Source: Rhodobacterales bacterium | GTDB taxonomy: Bacteria > Pseudomonadota > Alphaproteobacteria > Rhodobacterales > Rhodobacteraceae | Assembly: GCA_003249215.1 (NCBI GenBank) | Contig: QKJR01000020.1 | Location: 1 to 64,000 of the forward strand | Reading direction: 5' to 3' | Length of the DNA stretch: 64,000 bases | Shown here: positions 8,825 to 16,563 of the stretch, piece after piece | Numbering within the stretch: position 1 is the first letter of the stretch | Layout of the letters: each line of letters opens with the position of its first letter | The notes under the pieces: generated by a model | What the model saw: only the letters and a program-made list of their open reading frames with translations | Told to the model about the DNA's origin: nothing | The model's database searches: none | Position numbers and translations under genes: made by a program

Positions 8825-10030
8825 TCAGTCCTTCGCCTGGGCGTCGGCGGGCGCGCCGCTCTCGGGCGCGCCGTCGCCGCTTGCCGCGAGATCTTTCACC
8901 AGACCGTTTTCGTCGATCTCGGCGGGGACCGCCTCGACCGCCGTGCCCGCGGCCATGGTCTTGAGCCCGTCGAGGATGAGCTGCTGCCCCTCCGCGAGCC
9001 CCTCGGTCACGACCCAGCTATTGCGATAGACCGCTTCCGAGCTGAAGCTGACCTGTGCCGCCTTGCCATCGTCGCCCACAACATAGGCGGTCAGCGCGCC
9101 GGTGGTGGCATCGCGTTCGGTCGCGCGCTGCGGCACGAGGAAGGCCTGCATCGTGCCGAATTCGACGGTGCCGCGCAGGAACATGCCCGGCAGGATCTTG
9201 CGATCGCCGTTCTCGAATTCGAAGCGCATGCTGACCGTGCCGGTCGAGGTCGAGACCGTGGCGCTCGGCGAGACGAGCGCGCCGCTGCCGGTATAGGTCT
9301 CGCCATCCTCGAGGATCAGCGTCGCATTGAGCTTCTCGTTCGGGGAGAGCAGGCCGCTTTCGATCTTCTTGCGCAGCACGAGCAGGCGGGCGGAGGGCTC
9401 GAGCATGTCGACATAGATCGGGTCGAGCCGCGTGACCGTGGTCATCGCGCTGTCCTGTCCAGCGGTGACCAGATCGCCGACCGAGACCGCCGCGACCTCG
9501 GGAATACCCTCGATCGGGCTGAGGATCGTCGTCCAGGAAAGCTCGGTCTGGGCATAGTTCAGTGCGGCGCGCGCGGCATCCAGCGTCGCCTTGGCCGAGG
9601 CAAGGTCGGATTGCGCGCTCTCGACTTCGGCCGTGGTATAGCCCTGCCCCTCGAGCTTGAGCGCCCGGTCATAGGCGGCCTGCTTGACCGGCAGATCCGC
9701 CTCGGCCTGGGCGACGCTCGCCTGATCGGAGGCGACACTGGCGACATAGGCTGCGTCGTCGAGCTGAAAGAGCGGATCGCCCACGGCCAGCGGTTTTCCG
9801 GGCGTGTAGAGGATCTTCTCCACGACCCCATCGACCCGCGGACGCACCCCGACCTGCTCATAGGCGACCGCGCGCCCGGGCAGGTCGATCGACTGCGGCA
9901 CCGCCTGTTGCGCGAGCGTCAGAACCCCGACCTTCATCGGTTGCGCCTCTTGCGCGAGCACCGGCGAGGCCAACATCAGACAGGTCAGCGCGACGAGGCG
10001 CGGACCGGCGGCGCGGAAGACTTCAGCCAT
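8825..10030 (-). CDS. RND efflux periplasmic adaptor subunit (membrane fusion protein)
   Basis: 401-residue AcrA/MexA-type adaptor. It has a signal peptide (hydrophobic stretch ending LASPVLAQ), a lipoyl-like half (VRPRVDGVVEKILYTPG), a helical hairpin (residues 90-160), a second lipoyl half, a beta-barrel and an acidic C-terminal tail. No lipobox is seen after the signal. I chose the ATG at 10030, which has a GGGGGGTG ribosome site; an alternative ATG at 10072 adds 14 residues before the signal peptide. It is the first gene of the pump operon and divergent from tetR. Confidence 0.9.
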   Translation of the reverse strand: MAEVFRAAGPRLVALTCLMLASPVLAQEAQPMKVGVLTLAQQAVPQSIDLPGRAVAYEQVGVRPRVDGVVEKILYTPGKPLAVGDPLFQLDDAAYVASVASDQASVAQAEADLPVKQAAYDRALKLEGQGYTTAEVESAQSDLASAKATLDAARAALNYAQTELSWTTILSPIEGIPEVAAVSVGDLVTAGQDSAMTTVTRLDPIYVDMLEPSARLLVLRKKIESGLLSPNEKLNATLILEDGETYTGSGALVSPSATVSTSTGTVSMRFEFENGDRKILPGMFLRGTVEFGTMQAFLVPQRATERDATTGALTAYVVGDDGKAAQVSFSSEAVYRNSWVVTEGLAEGQQLILDGLKTMAAGTAVEAVPAEIDENGLVKDLAASGDGAPESGAPADAQAKD

Positions 10031-10168
10031 GACACCCCCCGATGCGACCAAAAGAGAAATGCGGCGTTCCATGTCTGCTCTTTCCATCATAGCGTGAGAC
10101 GGGCCCGATAGCGACCGCCCACGCTCGCAGCACACGAGGCGGGCCGAAATGCCGATCAGGATCCGGTT

Positions 10169-10197
10169 TTGACATTTACAGTAATCGTCATTACTGT
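10169..10197 (+). promoter_or_regulatory. Sigma-70-type promoter for the tetR gene
   Basis: A TTGACA -35 box at 10169-10174 and a TACTGT -10 box at 10192-10197 are separated by 17 bp. Both lie inside or at the edge of the 32-bp palindrome, so a repressor bound there would block this promoter (autoregulation). The predicted transcription start near 10204 excludes the in-frame ATG at 10200 as the tetR start. Confidence 0.65.
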
Positions 10198-10203
10198 AAA
10201 TGT
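10172..10203. promoter_or_regulatory. Perfect 32-bp palindromic operator between tetR and the RND operon
   Basis: Two perfectly complementary 14-bp arms (left arm ACATTTACAGTAAT) are separated by CGTC. The AT-rich arms stand out from the GC-rich surroundings. The site lies between divergent tetR and RND-adaptor genes and covers the tetR promoter, so it is almost certainly the TetR binding site controlling both. Confidence 0.85.
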
Positions 10204-10259
10204 ATCCCCCTCGCAACTCCCGATTTCGCGACGGCGAGAGGGGGGCCTCGGGGGAACAG

Positions 10260-10919
10260 ATGACAGAGGATCCGGCGCTGGACAGTCCGCAACCGCAAAA
10301 ACCCCGTGGCAAGGGGCGCCCGAAGACCGCGCCCGATGCCACCCGGCAGGCGCAGATCGTGGAGATCACCGCTCGCCTCTTCGTCGAGGAGGGCTATCAC
10401 GGCGTCACCATGGCCCGGGTCGCATCGGTCGCCAAAATCTCGCTGAGCACGCTTTACAAGCTCTTCCCCAACAAGACCAAGCTCTTCGCCGCAATCGTCG
10501 AGACCCATCGGCGCAGCATGATCGACCTGCCCGGGGATTATGACGCGCTGCCCCTCGCCGAGGCGCTCGGGCGGATTTTCCGGATCGAGATCGACGCCGC
10601 GGCGGAGGACTGGCGCAGCCGGCTCGTGAACATGATGGTCCTCGAGAGCCAGCGCTCGCCCGAACTGGCGCCGATGTTTCACGAGGGCGGGCCGGGGGTG
10701 GCGCGCGCGCTTCTGGCGGATTGGCTCGAGCGTCAGCGCGCCGCCGGTCGGCTGCAGATCGCCGATCCGACTGTCGCGGCCAAGATGCTGATGGATGTCG
10801 CCTTCGGCATCCCCCCGCCCAAGGGGGAGGGCAATCCGAACTGGCAAGACAGCCAGCAGCGGACCGCCTACCTGCGGGCATGCTTCGCGATGATCGTCGA
10901 GGGGCTGCGCCCACGCTGA
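10260..10919 (+). CDS. TetR/AcrR family transcriptional repressor of the RND operon
   Basis: 219-residue regulator. After a Lys/Pro-rich leader, the TetR helix-turn-helix spans about residues 20-70 (RQAQIVEITARLFVEEGYHG, then VASVAKISLSTLYKLFPNKT). The rest is an all-helical ligand/dimer domain with an AefR-like C-terminus. I chose the ATG at 10260, preceded by GGGGGAA, because the upstream ATG at 10200 lies in the operator and before the predicted transcript start. Divergent orientation and the shared palindrome make it the likely local repressor of the pump, released by a pump substrate. The ligand is unknown. Confidence 0.9.
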   Translation: MTEDPALDSPQPQKPRGKGRPKTAPDATRQAQIVEITARLFVEEGYHGVTMARVASVAKISLSTLYKLFPNKTKLFAAIVETHRRSMIDLPGDYDALPLAEALGRIFRIEIDAAAEDWRSRLVNMMVLESQRSPELAPMFHEGGPGVARALLADWLERQRAAGRLQIADPTVAAKMLMDVAFGIPPPKGEGNPNWQDSQQRTAYLRACFAMIVEGLRPR

Positions 10920-11056
10920 GCTGGTGCACCAGAGCCGCATCGCACCGCCGGCGCGAAGGCGCGCGCCGGCATCGAGAGCCCGAGCGCCGCTGTCCGACTG
11001 GGAACGAGCCAACCCTGCGCAAGGGCCACACAAGGGCCACTCGGTGGGCCAAATGG

Positions 11057-11082
11057 AAAAGGGCGCAGGAAATCCCGCGCCC
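11057..11082 (-). terminator. Intrinsic terminator of the acyl-CoA dehydrogenase gene
   Basis: Read on the minus strand, GGGCGC pairs with GCGCCC around a 10-base loop that itself has GG/CC pairs. TTTT follows, 30-50 bp after the stop codon. Confidence 0.65.
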
Positions 11083-11112
11083 GTTCCCTTACGCGATCAG
11101 GCCGCCCTGCGA

Positions 11113-12888
11113 TCAGAACTGATCGACACCCAGCGCCATCACCGGGTCGGCGCCCGATTCAATCCGCGCCAGATGCATCGCGCAGGCGGGCAGTTGGCGG
11201 GCCATGTAATAGCGGCCCGTGGCGATCTTGCCCTCGTAGAAGGCGGTATCCGAGGCCCCGCCATCGAGCGCGGCATAGGCCGCCTTCGCCATCCGGGTCC
11301 ACATCAGCCCGAGGCACACATGCCCCATCAGATGCATGAAGTCATAGCTGCCCGAGAGCGCCGCATTCGGGTTCTTCATGCCGTTTTGCATGAAGAACAT
11401 CCCCGCCGCCTGCAGCTGCTTCGAGGCCCCTTTCAGCGCATCGGTAAAGGGTTTCATGCGGTCGTCGCCGTCATGCGCCTTGCACTCGGCCTTGACCATC
11501 TCGAAGAAGGCCATGACATGCTTGCCGCCGTCCTGCGCGAGCTTGCGGCCCACCAGATCGAGCGCCTGCACCCCATTCGCGCCTTCGTAGATCATCGTGA
11601 TCCGGGCGTCGCGGGTGAATTGCGACATGCCCCATTCCTCGATGTAACCGTGGCCGCCATAGACCTGCTGCGCCAGAACGCAGGTCTCAAACCCCTTGTC
11701 GGTCAGGAAGCCCTTGATCACCGGGGTCATCAGGCTGACCAGCCCCTCGGCCGCGGCATCCCCGGCCTTGTGGCCGCGGTCGATCAGATGCGCGCCCCAG
11801 AAGGTCAGCGCGCGGGCGCCTTCGAGGAAGCTCTTCTGATCCATCAGCGAGCGGCGGATATCGGGATGCACGATCAGCGGATCTGCGGGGCCCGAGGGAT
11901 TCTCGACCCCGGTCACGGCCCGGCCCTGCAGGCGGTCCTTGGCATAGGCCAAAGCGTTCTGATAGGCGGCCTCGGCCACGGCATAGCCCTGCAGGCCCAC
12001 ACCCAGACGCGCCTCGTTCATCATCGTGAACATCGCGCGCATGCCCTTGTGCAGATCGCCCAAGAGGAACCCGGTCGCCCCGTCATAGTTCATCACACAG
12101 GTCGAATTGCCGTGGATGCCCATTTTCTCTTCGATCTTGCCGACCGAAACCGCGTTGCGCGCGCCGAGGCTGCCATCGGCATTGACCATGAACTTCGGCA
12201 CGATGAAGAGGGAAATCCCCTTGGTGCCCTCGCCGCCACCCGGGGCCTTGGCGAGCACCAGATGGATGATGTTCTCGGCCAGATCGTGATCGCCCGCCGA
12301 GATGAAAATCTTCTGGCCCGTGATCTTGTAGCTGCCGTCGTCCTGCGGCTCGGCCTTGGTGCGCAGCATCCCCAGATCGGTGCCGCAATGCGGCTCGGTC
12401 AGGTTCATCGTGCCGGTCCAGTCGCAGCTGACCATCTTGGGCAGATAGGTCGCCTTCTGGTCCTCGGTGCCATGCACATGGATCGCCGAATAGGCGCCAT
12501 GGGTCAGGCCCTGATACATGTTGAAGGCCATGTTGGCCGAGACGAAGATCTCGCCCACGGCACAGTTCAAGAGATAGGGCATCCCCTGACCGCCGAATTC
12601 GGGGTCGCAATCGAGCGCGGTCCAGCCGCCCTCTTTCATCGCCGCGAAGGCCGCATCGAACCCGGTCGGCGTGCGCACGACACCGTTTTCGAGCACGCAA
12701 CCCTCGGTGTCGCCCACCACATTGAGCGGCGCGAGCACTTCGGAGGCGACCTTTGCCGCCGCGTCCAGCACGGCCTCGGTAAAATCGCGCTCCAGCTCGT
12801 CATAGCCGGGAACCCCGGCCGCCGTGACGTTCAGCACCTCATGCAGCAGGAACTGCATATCCCTGGTGTTGGCGGTATAGCTCGGCAT
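11113..12888 (-). CDS. Acyl-CoA dehydrogenase, DmdC/FadE-like long form
   Basis: FAD-dependent enzyme that forms a 2,3-enoyl-CoA. At 591 residues it is longer than the usual 380-residue type and carries the extra C-terminal domain of the DmdC (3-methylmercaptopropionyl-CoA dehydrogenase) group. N-terminal, middle ([17 protein letters not shown], flavin/substrate contacts near residues 155-172) and C-terminal domains are all present. The likely catalytic glutamate is in [10 protein letters not shown]. Rhodobacterales carry many paralogues, so the substrate (DMSP-derived or ordinary acyl-CoA) is open. The two MerR genes directly upstream on the same strand and thioesterases beyond suggest acyl-CoA-responsive control. 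Confidence 0.88.
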   Translation of the reverse strand: MPSYTANTRDMQFLLHEVLNVTAAGVPGYDELERDFTEAVLDAAAKVASEVLAPLNVVGDTEGCVLENGVVRTPTGFDAAFAAMKEGGWTALDCDPEFGGQGMPYLLNCAVGEIFVSANMAFNMYQGLTHGAYSAIHVHGTEDQKATYLPKMVSCDWTGTMNLTEPHCGTDLGMLRTKAEPQDDGSYKITGQKIFISAGDHDLAENIIHLVLAKAPGGGEGTKGISLFIVPKFMVNADGSLGARNAVSVGKIEEKMGIHGNSTCVMNYDGATGFLLGDLHKGMRAMFTMMNEARLGVGLQGYAVAEAAYQNALAYAKDRLQGRAVTGVENPSGPADPLIVHPDIRRSLMDQKSFLEGARALTFWGAHLIDRGHKAGDAAAEGLVSLMTPVIKGFLTDKGFETCVLAQQVYGGHGYIEEWGMSQFTRDARITMIYEGANGVQALDLVGRKLAQDGGKHVMAFFEMVKAECKAHDGDDRMKPFTDALKGASKQLQAAGMFFMQNGMKNPNAALSGSYDFMHLMGHVCLGLMWTRMAKAAYAALDGGASDTAFYEGKIATGRYYMARQLPACAMHLARIESGADPVMALGVDQF

Positions 12889-12913
12889 CCACTCCTCCCT
12901 CGGTCTGCCTCAA

Positions 12914-13309
12914 TCAGGCGGCCGAGGTCTCCGGGTTCTGGCCCTTCAGCTCGCGCTCGCCCCATTCGATCTGTTCGTCCAGCTCCGCAATCGCGACATT
13001 CAGCTCGTCGCGTTGCTTCACCATCTCGTCGAGCCGCTGACGCGCGACCTTCAGGGTCTCGCTCAACTGCGTCTTCTGCTGGTCGCCCATCGCATAGAGA
13101 TCGAGAAGCTGGCGGATATCCTCGAGGCTGAAGCCGAAGCGCTTGCCGCGCAAGATCAGCTTGAGCCGCGCCCGGTCGCGCCGGGTAAACAACCGCTTCT
13201 GCCCCTCTCGGATGGGGAACAGCAACTCCTTGGCCTCATAGAACCGCAACGTGCGCGGCGTCACATCGAACGCGTCGCACATTTCGCGGATCGTCATCGT
13301 TTCACTCAT
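12914..13309 (-). CDS. MerR family transcriptional regulator (acyl-CoA gene cluster)
   Basis: 131-residue MerR protein. The winged helix-turn-helix is at residues 4-70 (TIREMCDAFDVTPRTLRFYE, then RLFTRRDRARLKLILRGKRF). A dimerisation coiled coil follows to about 120 (KVARQRLDEMVKQRDEL). There is no cysteine cluster, so it is not a metal sensor; small MerR proteins like this often control acyl-CoA dehydrogenase genes. It lies 25 bp before that gene on the same strand. ATG codons at 13312 and 13309 are adjacent; the second has better spacing from CAGG. It is a close paralogue of the next MerR gene. Confidence 0.85.
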   Translation of the reverse strand: MSETMTIREMCDAFDVTPRTLRFYEAKELLFPIREGQKRLFTRRDRARLKLILRGKRFGFSLEDIRQLLDLYAMGDQQKTQLSETLKVARQRLDEMVKQRDELNVAIAELDEQIEWGERELKGQNPETSAA

Positions 13310-13386
13310 CATACACCTGCCTTGTTGTCCTGACGTAATGCAGAGCGCGGCAGATGCTGTTTCCACCCCTACATTACAAGTGAAGT

Positions 13387-13439
13387 TGACGTGCGCGTCA
13401 CCATGACGTGGCGTCACGGATCGGCTGACGTAATGTCAG
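13387..13439. promoter_or_regulatory. Cluster of three TGAC-N-GTCA inverted repeats (putative MerR operators)
   Basis: Three dyads lie in the gap between the two MerR genes: TGACG-TGCG-CGTCA at 13387-13400, TGACG-TGG-CGTCA at 13404-13416 and CTGAC-GTAAT-GTCAG at 13425-13439. A further TGACGTAATG half-match occurs at 13331-13340, and CGACGTCA near 13476. Local base composition is more AT-rich than the genes. They probably bind one or both MerR proteins and set transcription of the MerR/acyl-CoA dehydrogenase unit. Confidence 0.6.
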
Positions 13440-13561
13440 AAAAAATTGACCAGGTGGTAAAGTAATTTTATGACCCGACGTCACCCTGAAATTCGGGCTC
13501 CGCGCCCGAACCGGGCCTTGCTCATACATGACTTCAGACGCTGAACGAATCGCTTTACGGT

Positions 13562-13930
13562 TCAGGTTTCAAGCAATTTCGCGACCTGATCGCGCAACGC
13601 ACGCAGATCATCCATCGCCTGATCGAGTTCTTCGCGTTGCTGGCGCAGCACGTCGAGCTGCCGGTCGGCGAGCTCGACCCAGACCCGGTTCTGTTCCTCG
13701 GTGCCCTTCTGATCGTAGATCTGGAGCCACTGGCGCAGCTCTTCGAGGCTGAACCCGAACCGCCGCCCGCGCAGGATGAGCGTCATCCGCGCGATCTCGC
13801 GCGGGCCATAGAACCGCGCACGGCCTTCCTTCTGCGGCGAGAGCAGTTCGATATATTCGTAATACCGTAGCGTCCGAGGCGTGACATCGAAACGGGCGCA
13901 CATTTCCTTGAAGCTCAGCACATCCGGCAT
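13562..13930 (-). CDS. MerR family transcriptional regulator, second paralogue
   Basis: 122-residue MerR protein very similar to its neighbour: helix-turn-helix at residues 5-70 (SFKEMCARFDVTPRTLRYYE, then RFYGPREIARMTLILRGRRF), then a short coiled coil (QREELDQAMDDLRALRDQ). There is no metal-binding cysteine motif. The start at 13930 has a good AAGGAGA ribosome site, and longer upstream frames show no family similarity. It is separated from the first MerR gene by a 252-bp AT-richer spacer holding the dyads, and is divergent from the thioesterase pair. Confidence 0.85.
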   Translation of the reverse strand: MPDVLSFKEMCARFDVTPRTLRYYEYIELLSPQKEGRARFYGPREIARMTLILRGRRFGFSLEELRQWLQIYDQKGTEEQNRVWVELADRQLDVLRQQREELDQAMDDLRALRDQVAKLLET

Positions 13931-14093
13931 TCGGGTCTCCTTGGCGCGCAAGCTAGCGGCTGGCGTGCGGCTCTTCAACCGCGGTTTCGCATCGCGGGCG
14001 CGACTTGCCAGCGGCGGCCCGGCGCGAGATAGTCGCGCCCATACGAGCGGCGCGAGGGGCAGGACCCGGGGCGCGCGCGCGAAGCGAGGGAAG

Positions 14094-14603
14094 ATGAGCG
14101 AAGGCCGCGACGACAAGACCGCCGAAAAGACCCCCGGACAGGGCACCGACAAACTCGCCCATGCCCGCCATTTCATCGAGGCAATCCCGCACAGCCGCGC
14201 GCTGGGGATGCGGATCGAGGAGATGGAGGACGGGCAGGCGCAGATTTCCATGCCATGGGATCCGGCGCTCGTGGGCGATCCGCGCACCGGGGTGATCCAT
14301 GGCGGCGCGGTCTCGGCGCTGATGGATACCTGCTGTGGCGCGGCCGTGATCAGCCACCCCGAGGCGCCCGCGGGCACCGCGACGATCGACCTGCGCATCG
14401 ACTACATGCGCGCGGCAACGCCCGGCCAGCGGATCACCGCGCGCGCCCATGTCTATCACATCACCCGCACGGTGGCCTTCCTGCGCGCCGAGGCGATGGA
14501 CGAGACCGAGGGCCTGCCGGTGGCCTCGGCGACCGGCGCCTTCACCGTCGAGCGCCCCGCGGCACCGCCCGTTCCGGCCCAGACCAAGGAGGCCAGCGCA
14601 TGA
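14094..14603 (+). CDS. PaaI-type hotdog thioesterase
   Basis: 169-residue single hotdog-fold protein, probably hydrolysing acyl-CoA. The core motif is VIHGGAVSALMDTCCGAAV (residues 63-81), followed by the IDLRIDYMR strand. About 25 charged residues precede the fold. I chose the ATG at 14094 with GAGGGAAG before it; the longer upstream frame is low-complexity. Its stop overlaps the start of a second thioesterase (ATGA), so the two are translationally coupled and may form a heteromer. Neighbouring acyl-CoA dehydrogenase and MerR genes fit a fatty-acyl-CoA function. Confidence 0.85.
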   Translation: MSEGRDDKTAEKTPGQGTDKLAHARHFIEAIPHSRALGMRIEEMEDGQAQISMPWDPALVGDPRTGVIHGGAVSALMDTCCGAAVISHPEAPAGTATIDLRIDYMRAATPGQRITARAHVYHITRTVAFLRAEAMDETEGLPVASATGAFTVERPAAPPVPAQTKEASA

Positions 14604-15127
14604 GCCGCCCCCGCCCCGAACCGGTGCAGGTCGTCAAGGAACGCCGCGACGCGGCTTTGCGCGTGCTGACCGGAAACGTGCCCTATATCCGCTTCCTCGG
14701 CATCCAGTTCGAGCGCCGCGGCGACGAACTGACCGCCGTTCTGCCCTTCGACGAGAAGCTGATCGGCAACCCGCTCCTGCCCGCGCTGCATGGTGGGGTG
14801 ACGGCGGCCTTCCTCGAGGTCGCGGCTCTGGTGGAGCTGAGCTGGTCGGTGCTGTGGGAGGATATCGAGGCGGGCCGGATCGACCCGCGTGCGCTTGCCC
14901 CCGAGGATCTGCCGCGGATGCCCAAGACGATCGACTTCTCGGTCGATTACCTGCGCTCGGGCCTGCCGCGCGACGCCTATGCCCGGGCCCGCGTGAACCG
15001 CTCGGGCCGGCGCTATGCGAGCGTGCATGTCGAGGCCTGGCAGGACAACCGCACCCGTCCCTTCGCGCAGGCGACCGGGCATTTCCTGATGCCCGAGACG
15101 CGCGATGCCGCCGCCCGCAATGGCTGA
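14600..15127 (+). CDS. Hotdog thioesterase, second of a coupled pair
   Basis: 175-residue hotdog protein with ALHGGVTAAFLEVAALVEL (near residues 59-77) and the strand TIDFSVDYLRSGLPRD. An insertion (residues 80-105, WSVLWEDIEAGRIDPR) distinguishes it from the first copy. Substrate is unknown, presumably an acyl-CoA. It overlaps both neighbours: ATGA with the first thioesterase and 8 nt with the MATE gene. Confidence 0.83.
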   Translation: MSRPRPEPVQVVKERRDAALRVLTGNVPYIRFLGIQFERRGDELTAVLPFDEKLIGNPLLPALHGGVTAAFLEVAALVELSWSVLWEDIEAGRIDPRALAPEDLPRMPKTIDFSVDYLRSGLPRDAYARARVNRSGRRYASVHVEAWQDNRTRPFAQATGHFLMPETRDAAARNG

Positions 15128-16448
15128 GATCAGCCACGCCCGCGTGCTCAGGATCGCCGGGCCGATCGTGCTGTCGAACGCCACCGTGCCGATCCTTGGC
15201 GCGGTCGATACCGGCGTGGTGGGGCAGCTCGGCGCCGCCGCCCCGATTGGCGCGGTGGGCATCGGCGCAGTCATCCTCGCCTCGCTCTACTGGATCTTCG
15301 GCTTCCTGCGGATGGGCACCACGGGCCTCGTGGCACAGGCGCATGGTCAGGGCGACCGGACCGAGGTCTCGGCCGGGCTGATGCGCGCGCTCCTGATCGG
15401 ACTGGCGGCCGGGATCGGGCTCATCGCCCTGCAGATCCCGCTCTTCTGGGCCGCTTTCCGGATCGCGCCCGCCAGCGCCGAGGTGGAGACCCTCGCACGC
15501 GTGTATCTTGCCATCCGGATCTGGGGCGCGCCCGCCACGATCTCGCTTTACGCCTTCACCGGCTGGCTGATCGCGCTCGAGCGCACCCGCGGGGTGCTGG
15601 TGCTGCAACTTTGGATGAACGGGCTCAATGTCGCGCTCGACCTGTGGTTCGTGCTCGGACTCGGCTGGGGCATCACGGGCGTGGCCGCGGCCACGCTGAT
15701 CGCGGAATGGAGCGGGGTCGCGCTCGCGCTCTGGCTGACGCGGGCGGCCTTCGCCCCCGGGCTCGGGCGGGCCGCGATCCTGAACCGGGCGCAACTGATC
15801 CGGATGGCGCGGGTCAATACCGACATCATGATCCGTTCGGTCCTGCTGCAGGGCGCCTTCACCGCCTTCCTGTTTCTCGGCGCGGGTCAGGGCGATGTGA
15901 AACTCGCCGCCAATCAGGTGCTGCTGCAATTCCTCGAGATCACCGCCTATGCGCTCGACGGCTTCGCCTTCGCGGCCGAAACGCTGGTCGGTCAGGCGGT
16001 CGGCGCGGGATCGGCGATCCGGGTGCGGCGCGCGGCCTGGAGCGCCTCGCAATGGGGGATCGGTGGGGCCGCGGTGCTCGGCGCGGTCTTCTTCCTTGGC
16101 GGGCCGGCGATCATCGACCTGATGAGCACCGCCCCCGAGGTGCGCGAAACGGCCCGGATCTATCTGCCCTGGCTTGCCATCGCGCCGCTGATCGGCATCG
16201 CGAGCTGGATGTTCGACGGCATCTTCATCGGCGCCACGCTGACGCGCGAGATGCGCAATGCGATGGTACCGGCGGTCGCGCTCTATGCCGCGGCGGTGGC
16301 GGTGCTGGTGCCGGCCTTCGGCAACCACGGGCTCTGGGCGGCACTGATGGTGCTCAATGCCGCGCGGGGGGTGACGATGGCGGTGCTCTATCCGCGCGCC
16401 GAGGCCCGCGCCCGCGACCGCGCGGCCGAGATGCGCGTCGCGGCCTGA
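15120..16448 (+). CDS. MATE family multidrug/toxin efflux transporter (DinF-like)
   Basis: 442-residue inner-membrane protein with about 12 hydrophobic segments in two repeats. The N-terminus HARVLRIAGPIVLSNATVPI and VDTGVVGQLG are typical of the DinF/NorM superfamily, which exports cationic or aromatic compounds using proton or sodium gradients. I prefer the ATG at 15120 (MAEISHAR), which overlaps the thioesterase stop; an ATG at 15105 would add five residues. Its tight coupling to two thioesterases suggests co-expression, but no functional link is obvious. Confidence 0.88.
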   Translation: MAEISHARVLRIAGPIVLSNATVPILGAVDTGVVGQLGAAAPIGAVGIGAVILASLYWIFGFLRMGTTGLVAQAHGQGDRTEVSAGLMRALLIGLAAGIGLIALQIPLFWAAFRIAPASAEVETLARVYLAIRIWGAPATISLYAFTGWLIALERTRGVLVLQLWMNGLNVALDLWFVLGLGWGITGVAAATLIAEWSGVALALWLTRAAFAPGLGRAAILNRAQLIRMARVNTDIMIRSVLLQGAFTAFLFLGAGQGDVKLAANQVLLQFLEITAYALDGFAFAAETLVGQAVGAGSAIRVRRAAWSASQWGIGGAAVLGAVFFLGGPAIIDLMSTAPEVRETARIYLPWLAIAPLIGIASWMFDGIFIGATLTREMRNAMVPAVALYAAAVAVLVPAFGNHGLWAALMVLNAARGVTMAVLYPRAEARARDRAAEMRVAA

Positions 16449-16455
16449 TCCGGCC

Positions 16456-16493
16456 CGATCCCCGCCCACACGATCCCCGCCCGATCCCTGCCC
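16456..16493 (+). repeat. Three copies of a 12-bp direct repeat
   Basis: CGATCCCCGCCC occurs at 16456-16467 and 16471-16482, and CGATCCCTGCCC at 16482-16493, in the gap after the MATE gene. It is probably a simple slippage repeat. Confidence 0.6.
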
Positions 16494-16563
16494 GTCCGGG
16501 GCCGGTGCGATTGACCCAGCCCGGGGTTCCGCTATCCTGCCCAAAACGACAGAGCAGGCCCGG

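Noticed and set aside
6643-8964. 773-codon plus-strand frame opposite the RND permease
   Set aside because: His/Arg/Asp-rich mirror of the permease gene, with no recognisable motif.
10200-10259. Upstream ATG start for the TetR gene at 10200
   Set aside because: It lies in the palindrome and before the predicted transcription start near 10204; the ATG at 10260 has a better context.
10924-13131. 735-codon plus-strand open frame opposite the acyl-CoA dehydrogenase
   Set aside because: Antisense shadow; His/Arg/Gly-rich with no fold. The minus frame has full acyl-CoA dehydrogenase motifs.
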